Of a stretch of DNA of 64,000 bases, positions 38,955 through 48,098 are shown piece by piece. The stretch lies in NCBI RefSeq assembly GCF_900104305.1, contig NZ_FNJC01000002.1, positions 558,001 to 622,000 on the forward strand, read 5' to 3'. Both the position numbers and the translations under genes were made by a program. The notes beneath the pieces were generated by a model. It was not told where the DNA came from, searched no databases, and worked only from the letters and a program-made list of their open reading frames with translations. Numbering within the stretch: the stretch's first letter is position 1; each line of letters begins with the position of its first letter. Source of the stretch: Filomicrobium insigne. Its GTDB lineage: Bacteria; Pseudomonadota; Alphaproteobacteria; Rhizobiales; Hyphomicrobiaceae.

Positions 38955-39238
38955 GCTTTCGTCTCCCTCTCTTCTTCTCCGTCATAGGCAAGGTCTCCAT
39001 GACGGAAGAATTTGAGGACGGCGAGCATACTGATGAGATTGAGCAGGCCGTAGGTCAGCCCGACGTCAAGCCATTCTGGACGTCCGGTAAGAAAGCCGAT
39101 CGCTGCAAGCAACAAGATCGCAAGGGTGCCGATGGCGTTTGCCGCAAGCACGCGATCGAACACAGTCGGCCCTCGGATTGCGCGCACCACCACGAGTATG
39201 ATGGCAACGAGAATAGCGGCGGAAGCGACGAAAAACAT
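38951..39238 (-). CDS. MrpF-like subunit
   Basis: A 95-residue protein with three membrane helices. RAIRGPTVFDRVLAANAIGT is the MrpF/PhaF signature loop. The start ATG shares one base with the MrpE-like stop (TAATG), and its end overlaps the MrpG-like start. Confidence 0.9.
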   Translation of the reverse strand: MFFVASAAILVAIILVVVRAIRGPTVFDRVLAANAIGTLAILLLAAIGFLTGRPEWLDVGLTYGLLNLISMLAVLKFFRHGDLAYDGEEERETKA

Positions 39239-39714
39239 TAGACGCGACCTCGCTCGAAGCCGCTGACATGTCGATCCATGTCGCCCCCTTCCAGATCGTC
39301 CGCCCCGCCCCGAACGAGCGCATGGATCGTTAAAACGTTGCCCTTAACGTCAGTCGTTATGGTGCCCGGCGTGAGTGTAATTGAGTTGGCATAGGTTGCG
39401 ATGCCGGCGGGCGTCTTTTGGCTCGCCCTCACTTTGGTCATGGTCGGTGAGATCGGCAGCTTCGGATCGATGATGATGCGCGTGACAGCCCACGCGGACT
39501 TCATGATCTCAATGTAAAGCCAGACAAGATAGCCCAACCACCTGCTGAGCAAGCCGATTGGATGGCCTTCAGCATCCACCACCCGCATGCGCGATGAGAC
39601 GTAAACGGCCAGAGCGACGCTGCCGAGCCCGATAGCCAGCAAGAAGGGAGTGTAGTGCCCAGATAAAATCAACCAGAACGCGAACAAAAACAGCCCTAGG
39701 CTGACTTGCCTCAT
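39238..39714 (-). CDS. MrpE-like subunit
   Basis: First gene of the operon. ATG 39714 is strongly marked by GAGGAGGAAG; the open frame continues to 39885 but without protein character. The 158-residue product has two or three N-terminal membrane helices and the MrpE motifs (W-x-Y-x-EIMKSAWAVTRIIIDP and SITLTPGT). MrpE subunits are needed for stability of Mrp complexes. Confidence 0.9.
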   Translation of the reverse strand: MRQVSLGLFLFAFWLILSGHYTPFLLAIGLGSVALAVYVSSRMRVVDAEGHPIGLLSRWLGYLVWLYIEIMKSAWAVTRIIIDPKLPISPTMTKVRASQKTPAGIATYANSITLTPGTITTDVKGNVLTIHALVRGGADDLEGGDMDRHVSGFERGRV

Positions 39715-40198
39715 ACACTTCCTCCTCGCCTCCGGGATGACGCCTGGCGGCTGGCCGCGACGTGCTAAGGCTTTTGCTCGCCCCCCATTATGAAAACAAT
39801 CAGCGCGATGATCCGCGATCGCCGGGGGTTTCTCTGGTATCCCACCAAACGGGACGCCCCGCGTCAACCGACTAAAGTGCACCAATTCGTGAGTTTTTGT
39901 ACAAAAGTCATCAGAATGAGGAGGGTGGGCAGTATCCCGTAAAGCTCAAAATGAGCATGGGAACAAGAGAGCGTTCACTGTAATTGAAAACAGCAGGATC
40001 GATACAGCACTCCCGCTGTTTTGCTGAACGTCCTTGTTCATCCTGAATTCACAATCCCGCCTCTAAAGTATCTCATTGTTTCGGAACATGCGGCAGCAAA
40101 CTACGTTGTAGAGAGCAATGCCGCGCGACGAGATTAAATTGAGATGTCCCGCGTCGCATGATTGCATCATTGCCCCGGGGTAAGTAGGGAGACTAGAG
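39715..40198. other. 484-bp divergent region: Mrp-like operon promoter side and small secreted protein promoter
   Basis: No gene is seen. It contains a 12-bp perfect palindrome, TTTTGTACAAAA (39895-39906), about 180 bp upstream of the MrpE-like gene. A GCTC/GAGC hairpin is near 39937. An EcfG-type promoter at 40083-40107 faces the small secreted protein gene. No clear sigma-70 sequence was found for the Mrp-like operon. Confidence 0.5.
40083..40107 (+). promoter_or_regulatory. EcfG-type general stress promoter of the small secreted protein
   Basis: GGAAC (40083-40087), 16 bases, then CGTT (40104-40107). The spacing and both elements match the EcfG consensus exactly. It predicts a leader of about 85 bases before ATG 40199. 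Confidence 0.75.
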
Positions 40199-40588
40199 AT
40201 GAAAACTATCATGAAGTTCTTCGGCGTCGCGGCCCTCGCGCTTTCGATGCCCTTTATGGCGGGCCAGGCGTCAGCCGCCGAGGCTCGCATTGACGCTCCT
40301 GTCCAGCAGTCGCTGACGGGCAATGCAACGCACAACAAGGGCATGATCGTCGCCAAATCCGACGCGAGCGGAGAAAAGATCGTGGTCGCCGGCCGCCGTG
40401 GCCGCTGGGTTGGCCCAGCAATCGTCGGTGGTGTAGCCCTTGGCCTGGCACTGGGTGCAGCAAATCGTGCCCACGCGCATGATCACCGCCACTATCGTGG
40501 CCGCTATGATCGCTGCGATCGTTGGGCTCACCGTTGCCGCCGTGGTAATGACAACGCTTGCTATAAGCTAGACCGCTATTGCTACTAA
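40199..40588 (+). CDS. Small secreted protein with a basic, His/Cys-rich tail
   Basis: A 129-residue protein with a Sec signal peptide (MKTIMKFFGVAALALSMPF; cleavage near ASA-AEA at about 27). The mature part includes a glycine-rich hydrophobic stretch (GPAIVGGVALGLALG, about 72-86). Its C-terminal tail is rich in His, Arg and Tyr and has four cysteines, spaced to form two disulfides. I know no family name for it. A GGGAGA ribosome site precedes it, and a terminator follows, so it is a stand-alone, probably stress-induced, envelope protein. Confidence 0.75.
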   Translation: MKTIMKFFGVAALALSMPFMAGQASAAEARIDAPVQQSLTGNATHNKGMIVAKSDASGEKIVVAGRRGRWVGPAIVGGVALGLALGAANRAHAHDHRHYRGRYDRCDRWAHRCRRGNDNACYKLDRYCY

Positions 40589-40636
40589 GTTCAGCTTGAT
40601 GGTGCGCTGAGCGACACCACCGCCAAGCTAAAAGAT

Positions 40637-40680
40637 AAAATGGGCTGTATCGCGAAAAGCGGTACAGCCCATTTTCATTT
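40637..40680 (+). terminator. Rho-independent terminator after the small secreted protein gene
   Basis: AAAATGGGCTGTATCGC (40637-40653) pairs with GCGGTACAGCCCATTTT (40659-40675) through one G-U pair, and the stem ends in a U run. Confidence 0.88.
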
Positions 40681-40756
40681 ATGCCCCACTATTCAATGCC
40701 AAACTTCGAACCTGACGCCTTCGTACGATCATGATATGTTCGTCATGCGTTCGCCT

Positions 40757-40817
40757 GAATCCGACACTACCAAGAGTCTGTGGATAACTTGACGTACGCC
40801 TTGGTTACGACTCGTTA
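40757..40817 (+). promoter_or_regulatory. ccrM regulatory region: three GANTC sites and a DnaA box
   Basis: GANTC occurs as GAATC (40757-40761), GAGTC (40774-40778) and GACTC (40809-40813). TGTGGATAA (40779-40787), the exact complement of the consensus DnaA box TTATCCACA, directly abuts the middle site. A TTGACG hexamer is at 40789-40794. The cluster lies 106-166 bp before the ccrM start, so the methyltransferase may be controlled by its own methylation (as through GcrA) and by DnaA. Confidence 0.6.
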
Positions 40818-40919
40818 ACCACCCCTCCGCGATGGTGACGCTCGCCATCCTTCTGTACGGGCACTCAACCACCCGTCAGGTTTATTCTGTGGTCGTTTCA
40901 GCGTTTGGAAGTTACGTAG

Positions 40920-42056
<1,137 letters not shown>

Positions 42057-42279
42057 CAAAGACCCGATTGATAACGCCGGACGCGCCACCCAATTGTCTG
42101 TCCGGCGACATATTTGAGGCGACCAATCGCGCCAGAGTGGTGCGTGTTTGCAATTTCGCTACTGCCGAAACCGAACTAGGCTCTGGCCCAGTTGATCTTG
42201 CTCCGCTATCTGAGCAGGGGGAGTACGCATTTTGCGCATCCGAACTTAATCGGGATCGCAGATTGTGGAGGAGTTTTGC

Positions 42280-43668
42280 GTGAACACGTCCACCGGACCG
42301 GCTAAATTGTTGAACGACGTCACCGCGTTCAAGGCCGAAATAACCAAACCTGTCTCGACGACGAGCCAGCTCGCTTCAAACCTCGATCAGCTCTACCAGG
42401 CTTTCGAGCAGGTTGACTTTGCCCAATACGATATCGCCCAGCATCGCGAAACCGCGCCAGAAATCATGGCCGCGCTGTTCGATCTGCGCGTCGCCCTGCG
42501 CGGGCAAGTCGGGCAATGGCACGACGCCGGAGCGATGTCGCGGCACGCCATCAAACGTGCACGTGATTGCCTGCGGGCACTCCGCTACGCATCGGACATC
42601 GTCGGTGAATTATGGATCGGGTTTGCCAGTCTGCCCGCCGACGCAAAGACGTTCCGCGCCTTCACCGGCCCTCATCACAACACGCAAGTACCTGCTGCAC
42701 TGGCCGGACCGGCGCGCCTACCGTTCCAATCCGGAGACGTCGTCCTCGTCCGAGGCCGCCTGCATAACTCGGCCGCGATCGCACGCATCGGCGACATCGA
42801 CTCTCAGTTCAGTCACGTCTTCATCATTTACGTCGATCCCAACGGCTCGCACTGGGCCGTAGAAGCTCTGATCGAAGACGGCTCTGTCATCCAGCCGTTG
42901 GCGAAGGTGTTAGGCCACGACCTCGGGCGGGCCATCGTTTTCCGCCACCGCGACCCGGCTCTCGCCCAACGCGCAGCCTACGTGATCCATGACCGCGTTC
43001 GCCTGTCCTTGAGCCCGCAGGGCAAACACATCCCCTATGATTTCACCATGCGCCTGGACAACGATCCGCGCGCACTCTTCTGCTCGAAGCTGGTCCGGCG
43101 CGCCTATAAAGAAGCAAGCGACCACAAATTTATCCTGCCCACATTCCCGACGCGCCTCGACATGAAAAATCGTGACTTCGTCGATCGTATCGGCGTGCAA
43201 ACGACCGAAACCTTCGCACCGGGTGAGATGGAATTAGAACCCGCCTTCGACGTCGTCGCCGAATGGCAGGACTACCGCGTAACCTCTGACCTGCGTCTGC
43301 AGGACATCGTCATGGACAAGATCTTTGAATGGATGGAACGCGACGGATTCCGTTTTAGCGAAACCTTCAAGATCCGTCTGATCTCAATATTCGGGCGCTT
43401 GTCGAGCTATCTCTCGAACGACGTCAAAGACATGATCGACAACATCATTCCCAAAGTGCCCTCGAACATGAAGAGAAGCGCTGTTGCGGCGATCGCGATG
43501 TTGCATCAGACGGCGCAGCCGCTTCTCGAAGAACTTCGCAAGTTGGAAGCGGACCGCATCCGTCAATCGGATCTGCCGATGCACCCGCGTGAGGTGAGAG
43601 ACCACCTAGAGCGCATGCGCCAGGAAGCTGGCAAAGAAATTGGATATTTGAAGATCCCGCGCCGCTGA
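42280..43668 (+). CDS. YiiX/YebB-like NlpC/P60 superfamily cysteine hydrolase
   Basis: Start at GTG 42280, seven bases after TGGAGGAG. The central domain (about 150-300) has the permuted papain-like layout: FQSGDVVLVRG, a conserved histidine in FSHVFIIY, and the nucleophile cysteine in ALFCSKLVRRAY. It is flanked by a helical N-terminal region (about 1-130) and a helical C-terminal region of 150 residues that I do not recognise. Related enzymes hydrolyse amide bonds in peptidoglycan or lipids. The 462-residue length is much longer than YiiX (about 200), so the extra domains are unusual. Confidence 0.75.
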   Translation: MNTSTGPAKLLNDVTAFKAEITKPVSTTSQLASNLDQLYQAFEQVDFAQYDIAQHRETAPEIMAALFDLRVALRGQVGQWHDAGAMSRHAIKRARDCLRALRYASDIVGELWIGFASLPADAKTFRAFTGPHHNTQVPAALAGPARLPFQSGDVVLVRGRLHNSAAIARIGDIDSQFSHVFIIYVDPNGSHWAVEALIEDGSVIQPLAKVLGHDLGRAIVFRHRDPALAQRAAYVIHDRVRLSLSPQGKHIPYDFTMRLDNDPRALFCSKLVRRAYKEASDHKFILPTFPTRLDMKNRDFVDRIGVQTTETFAPGEMELEPAFDVVAEWQDYRVTSDLRLQDIVMDKIFEWMERDGFRFSETFKIRLISIFGRLSSYLSNDVKDMIDNIIPKVPSNMKRSAVAAIAMLHQTAQPLLEELRKLEADRIRQSDLPMHPREVRDHLERMRQEAGKEIGYLKIPRR

Positions 43669-43775
43669 GGATAGATTTGTAATTTTGACATTTAAAATCA
43701 GGAATACATTATTCGCCCCTAAGAGCATGCGAACAATAGAAAAATAAAGCCATTTACCTGCGGCCTGCCGACACG

Positions 43776-43801
43776 GGAACATTGAAACCTGTCCCCGCGT
43801 T
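43776..43801 (+). promoter_or_regulatory. EcfG-type general stress promoter of the cytochrome c gene
   Basis: GGAAC (43776-43780), 17 bases, then CGTT (43798-43801). This is the other allowed spacing of the EcfG consensus. The transcript would start about 30-35 bases before ATG 43842. Confidence 0.7.
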
Positions 43802-43841
43802 TCCTCGATGATGACTGAAAATCAGGCCTCGAGAGGTAAAA

Positions 43842-44240
43842 ATGGCTGATCGCGACCTTTTAAGAACCACTGCCGCCGCCCTGTTGACGGCGGGGTTTAT
43901 TGTGGCCCTCGACAAACAAACGGAAGCACAAGAAAAAAACGAAGGCCAAATCGCCTACAACAATGCTTGCCGCACATGCCACACTACGGATGAAGGCGAC
44001 AATCGGCTAGGCCCCAATCTGCACAACATCATAGGGCGCAAAGCCGGTGCAGCCGAAGGATACAATTATTCATCAGCAATGAAAAATGCCGGCTTCACTT
44101 GGGACGAGGCAAAGCTTGACGCATTCATCGCAAATCCGGACGCTGTCGTTTCAGGCAACAATATGAAGCCGTTCTCCGGCATTACGGACGAGGCCGAGAG
44201 AAAGAAAATCGTCGACTATCTCGCCAGCGAGGGAAAATAG
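43842..44240 (+). CDS. Class I c-type cytochrome
   Basis: A 132-residue periplasmic electron carrier with an N-terminal hydrophobic signal or anchor (about 8-23). The haem is attached at CRTCH (C43, C46, H47), and M108 in SGNNMKPF is the likely sixth ligand. RLGPNLHNIIGRKAG and FIANPDAVVSG are typical of cytochrome c2/c550. It follows an EcfG-type promoter, and the GAGAGGTAAAA sequence gives a fair ribosome site. Confidence 0.92.
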   Translation: MADRDLLRTTAAALLTAGFIVALDKQTEAQEKNEGQIAYNNACRTCHTTDEGDNRLGPNLHNIIGRKAGAAEGYNYSSAMKNAGFTWDEAKLDAFIANPDAVVSGNNMKPFSGITDEAERKKIVDYLASEGK

Positions 44241-44271
44241 GAAACCCTCAGATCCAAAAAATGAAACTGAT

Positions 44272-44517
44272 TTATGATTTCCTGGATCGACCGAACATAA
44301 GTGATAGCGCCGTGACAATTAAAAACGGCGCTATTCCAACGACCGCATAGCGCACAACGTGCATAATCACGGCTTGATCATAAGCAGCTTGAGTTCCGGC
44401 ATCACCGTGGCTGAGGTCCAGGGAAAGATGCGGCCAGCTGACCCAAGCCTCGTAAGCAACTGCACCAGCCCACGCAAGGCACAGTAGAATGGCTATTGCG
44501 ATCAGAAGGCGTCCCAT
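44272..44517 (-). CDS. Small two-pass membrane hypothetical protein
   Basis: ATG 44517 is about eight bases after GGGGGA; a TTG five codons upstream is possible. The 81-residue protein has two membrane segments (about 5-23 and 53-74). Between them is an acidic, His-containing loop (SLDLSHGDAGTQAAYDQA). No family is recognised. It lies just downstream of smc on the same strand (41-bp gap). Confidence 0.6.
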   Translation of the reverse strand: MGRLLIAIAILLCLAWAGAVAYEAWVSWPHLSLDLSHGDAGTQAAYDQAVIMHVVRYAVVGIAPFLIVTALSLMFGRSRKS

Positions 44518-44558
44518 AAAAAATTCCCCCAATCACTCAGTCAGGATGCGCGGTAGCT

Positions 44559-47500
44559 TCAGCTAGCCTCGCGGAACTCTTGCGCTGTTTGCAAATCAAC
44601 CGAAACGAGTTGCGACACGCCCTTTTCAGCCATAGTGACACCGAACAGGCGCTGCATCCGCGTCATCGTCATCGGGTGGTGTGTGATAACAAGGAACCGC
44701 GTCGCGGTTTCCTCCGCCATCTTCTCCATCAACGTACAGAACCGGTCGACGTTGGCGTCATCAAGTGGCGCGTCGACTTCATCGAGCACACAGATCGGTG
44801 ACGGATTCGTCAGAAACACGGCGAAGATCAGAGAGAGCGCCGTCAATGTTTGTTCGCCGCCAGACAACAACGAAAGAGTTGCAGGCTTCTTGCCAGGCGG
44901 CCGCGCGATAATTTCAAGCCCACCCTCCAGAGGATCGTCTTCCGACTGAACCATCTCAAGGCGCGCTTCACCGCCGCCAAACAGGGTGCCGAACAGCCGC
45001 TGGAAATGTCCATCGACGGTCTGGAAAGCTTCATTCAACCGCTTGCGGCCTTCGCGATTGAGCTGACCGATACCCCCGCGCAGCTTGGCAATCGCCTGCT
45101 CAACGTCGCCCCGCTCAGATTCCATGCTCGTGAATTGGTCGGAAAGCTGCTCCAGGTCTTCATCCGCCTGCAGATTGACGCCGCCCAGCCGCTCGCGATC
45201 CGCTTTCAGGCGGTTCCATTGCCGGTCAACATCAGCCAGCGCTGGTAATGCATCTCCCTCACCAAGCTCAGCGAGCGACAAGCACGCCTCGGGCGTCACA
45301 TTGAAGGTTTCATGAATACGGTGCGCCTCTTCCTGGCAACGGTTGCGCCCCGCTTCCAGCTTTGCCTCGATGCGCGCACGATCTTCACGTGCAGCACCCA
45401 CATCACCTTGCGCCTCGCGCAACGCCGAAGCCGCGTCCGTGCGAGCCGCATCGCCACGCTGCAAGGCGTCGCTGGCTTCCTTTTGCTGGCGTTCAGCTTC
45501 AGTCAATCCGTCGAGCAACTTCTGACGGCGCGCCTCGATTTGTGCGGGCAGCCCTGCAAGCGTCTCGAGTTCGACACGGGCCTCATCGCGGCGCCCGCTC
45601 AATGCCGACATCTGTTCGCCTGAGCCCGCTAGTCGTGTGCGCCAACGTTCGAGGTCCGACGCCAAACTCGCCCTCTTATGAGCCCGCTCCTGACGCGCAC
45701 GGGTTAAGGCCGCAACGGATGCACGCAAATCAGCGACATGCGCACGTTCTCCCTGCGCCTTTACCAGAATGGCCGAACGTTCCTCTTCAAGCGCCGCGAT
45801 TGCGGAATCGCTAAAACGTTCGGCGACTGCTGCAGCCTCTGCCGCACGGCTCTCCGCTTCTTCGAGATCACGCTCAGAACTCGTACGTGCGCCCGCGATC
45901 GCCGCCAGCTTGCTTTCAATCTCGCGTCGCCGCCGATCGATTTTCTGCAAGGTCGCCTGCGCGGCGGAAAGTTCATTCTGCGCGTTGCGCCAATCCTGCC
46001 GCAGCCGCTGCTCTTCACCCTGCACATCTCGCAACAATGCGGCCGCCTGGACTTCTGCTGCGGCATCCCGCTCAGCTTGCTCACGCGCCTGCGTTTCTTC
46101 CTGAGCCAACGCTGTAAGCCGGTTACGTTGGCTCAGGCGTTGCGCGGCAGCTGTCATTCCGTGTGACGCCGCAACGAAGCCATCCCAACGCCAAAGATCG
46201 CCTTCTCGGCTCACCAACCGTTGCCCCGGCCGCAAGTAAGGCTGCAAATCAGCACCTGCATCGCTCGCAACAACGCCAATCTGCCGAAGCCGTCGTTGCA
46301 GCTCAGGCGGCGCTTTGACGTGAGCATCAAGCGGATCGACGCCCTCTGGCAACGGCGGGTCGTTATCATCGCCTTCGATCAACAGCCAATGCACGGCCGC
46401 GGCGGAATCGGCTGGCGCGTCAAGGTCATCGCCGAGCGCGGCACCGAGCGCGGCCTCGAAACCGGGAGCCACGCGCACTGAATCGACGATCGCTGGATAG
46501 TCACCGCTGTCCGGCACTAACAGACGCGCAAGCGTCTCACGTTCCGTCTTGAGAGCATTGGCCGTCATCCGCGACTGCGACGCGGCTTCGCGGCGCTCCG
46601 TCACAGTTTCGGCCAGCCCCTCATGCCTCATTTCCGCATCGCTTGTGCGCTGCTCGATATCGGCAATCAGTTCGCCAAGCCGCGCCACATCCGCCAGCAC
46701 CCGCTCATGGTCAGCGGCATCATTACCACCACCGCCGATCTCGGAAGCTTGACGGTCCAGCGTCTCCAACTGCGTTTTGACTCGCTCAACGCGCTGGCGC
46801 GCCTGCGTCAGAGTGGATTGTGCGCTGTCGCGTTGTGCGCGTTCTTGCGCGACCGCCGCAGTCAAGCGTGAAAGTTCGGCTTCCGTGGCCTCAAGTGCCG
46901 CGGCCGCATCTTTGAGATCAACTTCAGCCGACAGAGCCGATGTCTCAGCGTTGGTCTCCTCGCCCTCGATAGCGTGGATCTCTTGTTCGAGCCGGGCGAT
47001 GGTGTCCACAGCCTCGGTCTTGAGCGCCTCCTCACGCGCCAAGTCGCGTTCCAACTGCGCGATCCGATCTTCGAGTTCCGAAGCCCGCGTCGTTTGCCGT
47101 TCCGCCTCGCGTTCGAAATTTTCAGCCTCGATGCGCAGACGCGCCAGCAAGGCGCTCGCTTTCCCATCAGCCTCACGCAGAGGTAACAATTGCGCAGCAG
47201 CTTCAGCCTCCGCCCGCAGAGACGCTGCCTCCGCCCGCGTCGCCTCACCCAGCCGAACCAGAACTTCGCGCAGCCGCGCTTCCTCAGCCTCAGCCGCTGC
47301 GTAAGCATCACGCCACGTCAGATGCATGAGCAGGGCTTCCGCCCGCGTAATCTCCCGCGAGAGATCTCGATACCGCCGCGCCTGCCGCGCTTGCCGCTTC
47401 AATGATTCGATCTGCGAGTTGAGTCCACCGAGCACATCGTTGAGGCGCGCGAGATTGTTTTCCGCAGCCTTCAAGCGCAACTCAGCTTCGTGACGCCGCG

Positions 47501-48023
47501 AATGCAGGCCCGCGATCCCCGCTGCATCCTCAAGAATTCGGCGACGCGCCTCAGGCTTGGCATTGACGATATCGCCGATCTGCCCCTGACGCACCAGCGC
47601 TGGAGAGCGCGATCCGGTTGCCGCGTCTTCGAACAGGATCTTGACGTCGCGAGCACGCGCTTCGCGACCATTGATACGATAAGCAGACCCCGCCTCGCGC
47701 TCGATGCGTCGCGTAATCTCGATGGTATCGCTGTCGTTGAATTCGACTGGGGCCAAGCGTTCCGAGTTGTCGATAAAGATCGTCACCTCGGCAAGGTTCC
47801 TCGCCGGACGCGAACTCGTACCTGAGAAGATAACGTCGTCCATTGCTGCTGCACGCATGGATTTGTGGGACGTCTCACCCATCACCCAGCGCAGCGCTTC
47901 GAGAAGGTTGGACTTGCCACACCCGTTAGGACCGACAACACCAGTCAGTCCCGGTTCGATGACCAGTTCGGTAGGCTCGACAAATGATTTGAAGCCGAGC
48001 AGCCTAAGCCGGCTGATGCGCAT
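44559..48023 (-). CDS. smc: Chromosome segregation protein SMC
   Basis: The long-arm ATPase that condenses and segregates the chromosome. The Walker A GPNGCGKSN (31-39), the C-terminal signature LLSGGEQTLTALSLIFAVF and the Walker B ICVLDEVDAPLDDANV are intact. Two long coiled-coil arms (about 165-510 and 670-1000) flank a hinge near 515-650 with GDYPAIVDSVRVAPGFEAAL. At 1154 residues it is full length. Partners ScpA and ScpB are not in the window. Confidence 0.96.
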   Translation of the reverse strand: MRISRLRLLGFKSFVEPTELVIEPGLTGVVGPNGCGKSNLLEALRWVMGETSHKSMRAAAMDDVIFSGTSSRPARNLAEVTIFIDNSERLAPVEFNDSDTIEITRRIEREAGSAYRINGREARARDVKILFEDAATGSRSPALVRQGQIGDIVNAKPEARRRILEDAAGIAGLHSRRHEAELRLKAAENNLARLNDVLGGLNSQIESLKRQARQARRYRDLSREITRAEALLMHLTWRDAYAAAEAEEARLREVLVRLGEATRAEAASLRAEAEAAAQLLPLREADGKASALLARLRIEAENFEREAERQTTRASELEDRIAQLERDLAREEALKTEAVDTIARLEQEIHAIEGEETNAETSALSAEVDLKDAAAALEATEAELSRLTAAVAQERAQRDSAQSTLTQARQRVERVKTQLETLDRQASEIGGGGNDAADHERVLADVARLGELIADIEQRTSDAEMRHEGLAETVTERREAASQSRMTANALKTERETLARLLVPDSGDYPAIVDSVRVAPGFEAALGAALGDDLDAPADSAAAVHWLLIEGDDNDPPLPEGVDPLDAHVKAPPELQRRLRQIGVVASDAGADLQPYLRPGQRLVSREGDLWRWDGFVAASHGMTAAAQRLSQRNRLTALAQEETQAREQAERDAAAEVQAAALLRDVQGEEQRLRQDWRNAQNELSAAQATLQKIDRRRREIESKLAAIAGARTSSERDLEEAESRAAEAAAVAERFSDSAIAALEEERSAILVKAQGERAHVADLRASVAALTRARQERAHKRASLASDLERWRTRLAGSGEQMSALSGRRDEARVELETLAGLPAQIEARRQKLLDGLTEAERQQKEASDALQRGDAARTDAASALREAQGDVGAAREDRARIEAKLEAGRNRCQEEAHRIHETFNVTPEACLSLAELGEGDALPALADVDRQWNRLKADRERLGGVNLQADEDLEQLSDQFTSMESERGDVEQAIAKLRGGIGQLNREGRKRLNEAFQTVDGHFQRLFGTLFGGGEARLEMVQSEDDPLEGGLEIIARPPGKKPATLSLLSGGEQTLTALSLIFAVFLTNPSPICVLDEVDAPLDDANVDRFCTLMEKMAEETATRFLVITHHPMTMTRMQRLFGVTMAEKGVSQLVSVDLQTAQEFREAS

Positions 48024-48098
48024 GAGCCTGAACTCCCCAGCTTCCGCAGACCGAAAGCACTAGGACCGCGAGCCTCGAAAACGAAGCTGCTCTCAATT

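Noticed and set aside
37948-39015. Long plus-strand open frame (355 codons) opposite the Mrp-like genes
   Set aside because: It runs antisense to five overlapping, well-conserved membrane genes, and its composition (Arg, His, Asn, Gln) is that of a reverse-strand shadow.
32261-39714. Complex I, formate hydrogenlyase or membrane hydrogenase operon
   Set aside because: No redox subunits (NuoB, C, D, I or hydrogenase large subunit) are present. MrpB, E, F and G-type subunits point to an antiporter.
39895-39906. 12-bp palindrome TTTTGTACAAAA as an operator of the Mrp-like operon
   Set aside because: Short AT-rich palindromes arise by chance, and no second site or linked regulator supports it; kept only as a remark in the region entry.
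39959-39975. EcfG promoter in the Mrp-like upstream region
   Set aside because: GGAAC and CGTT are only seven bases apart.
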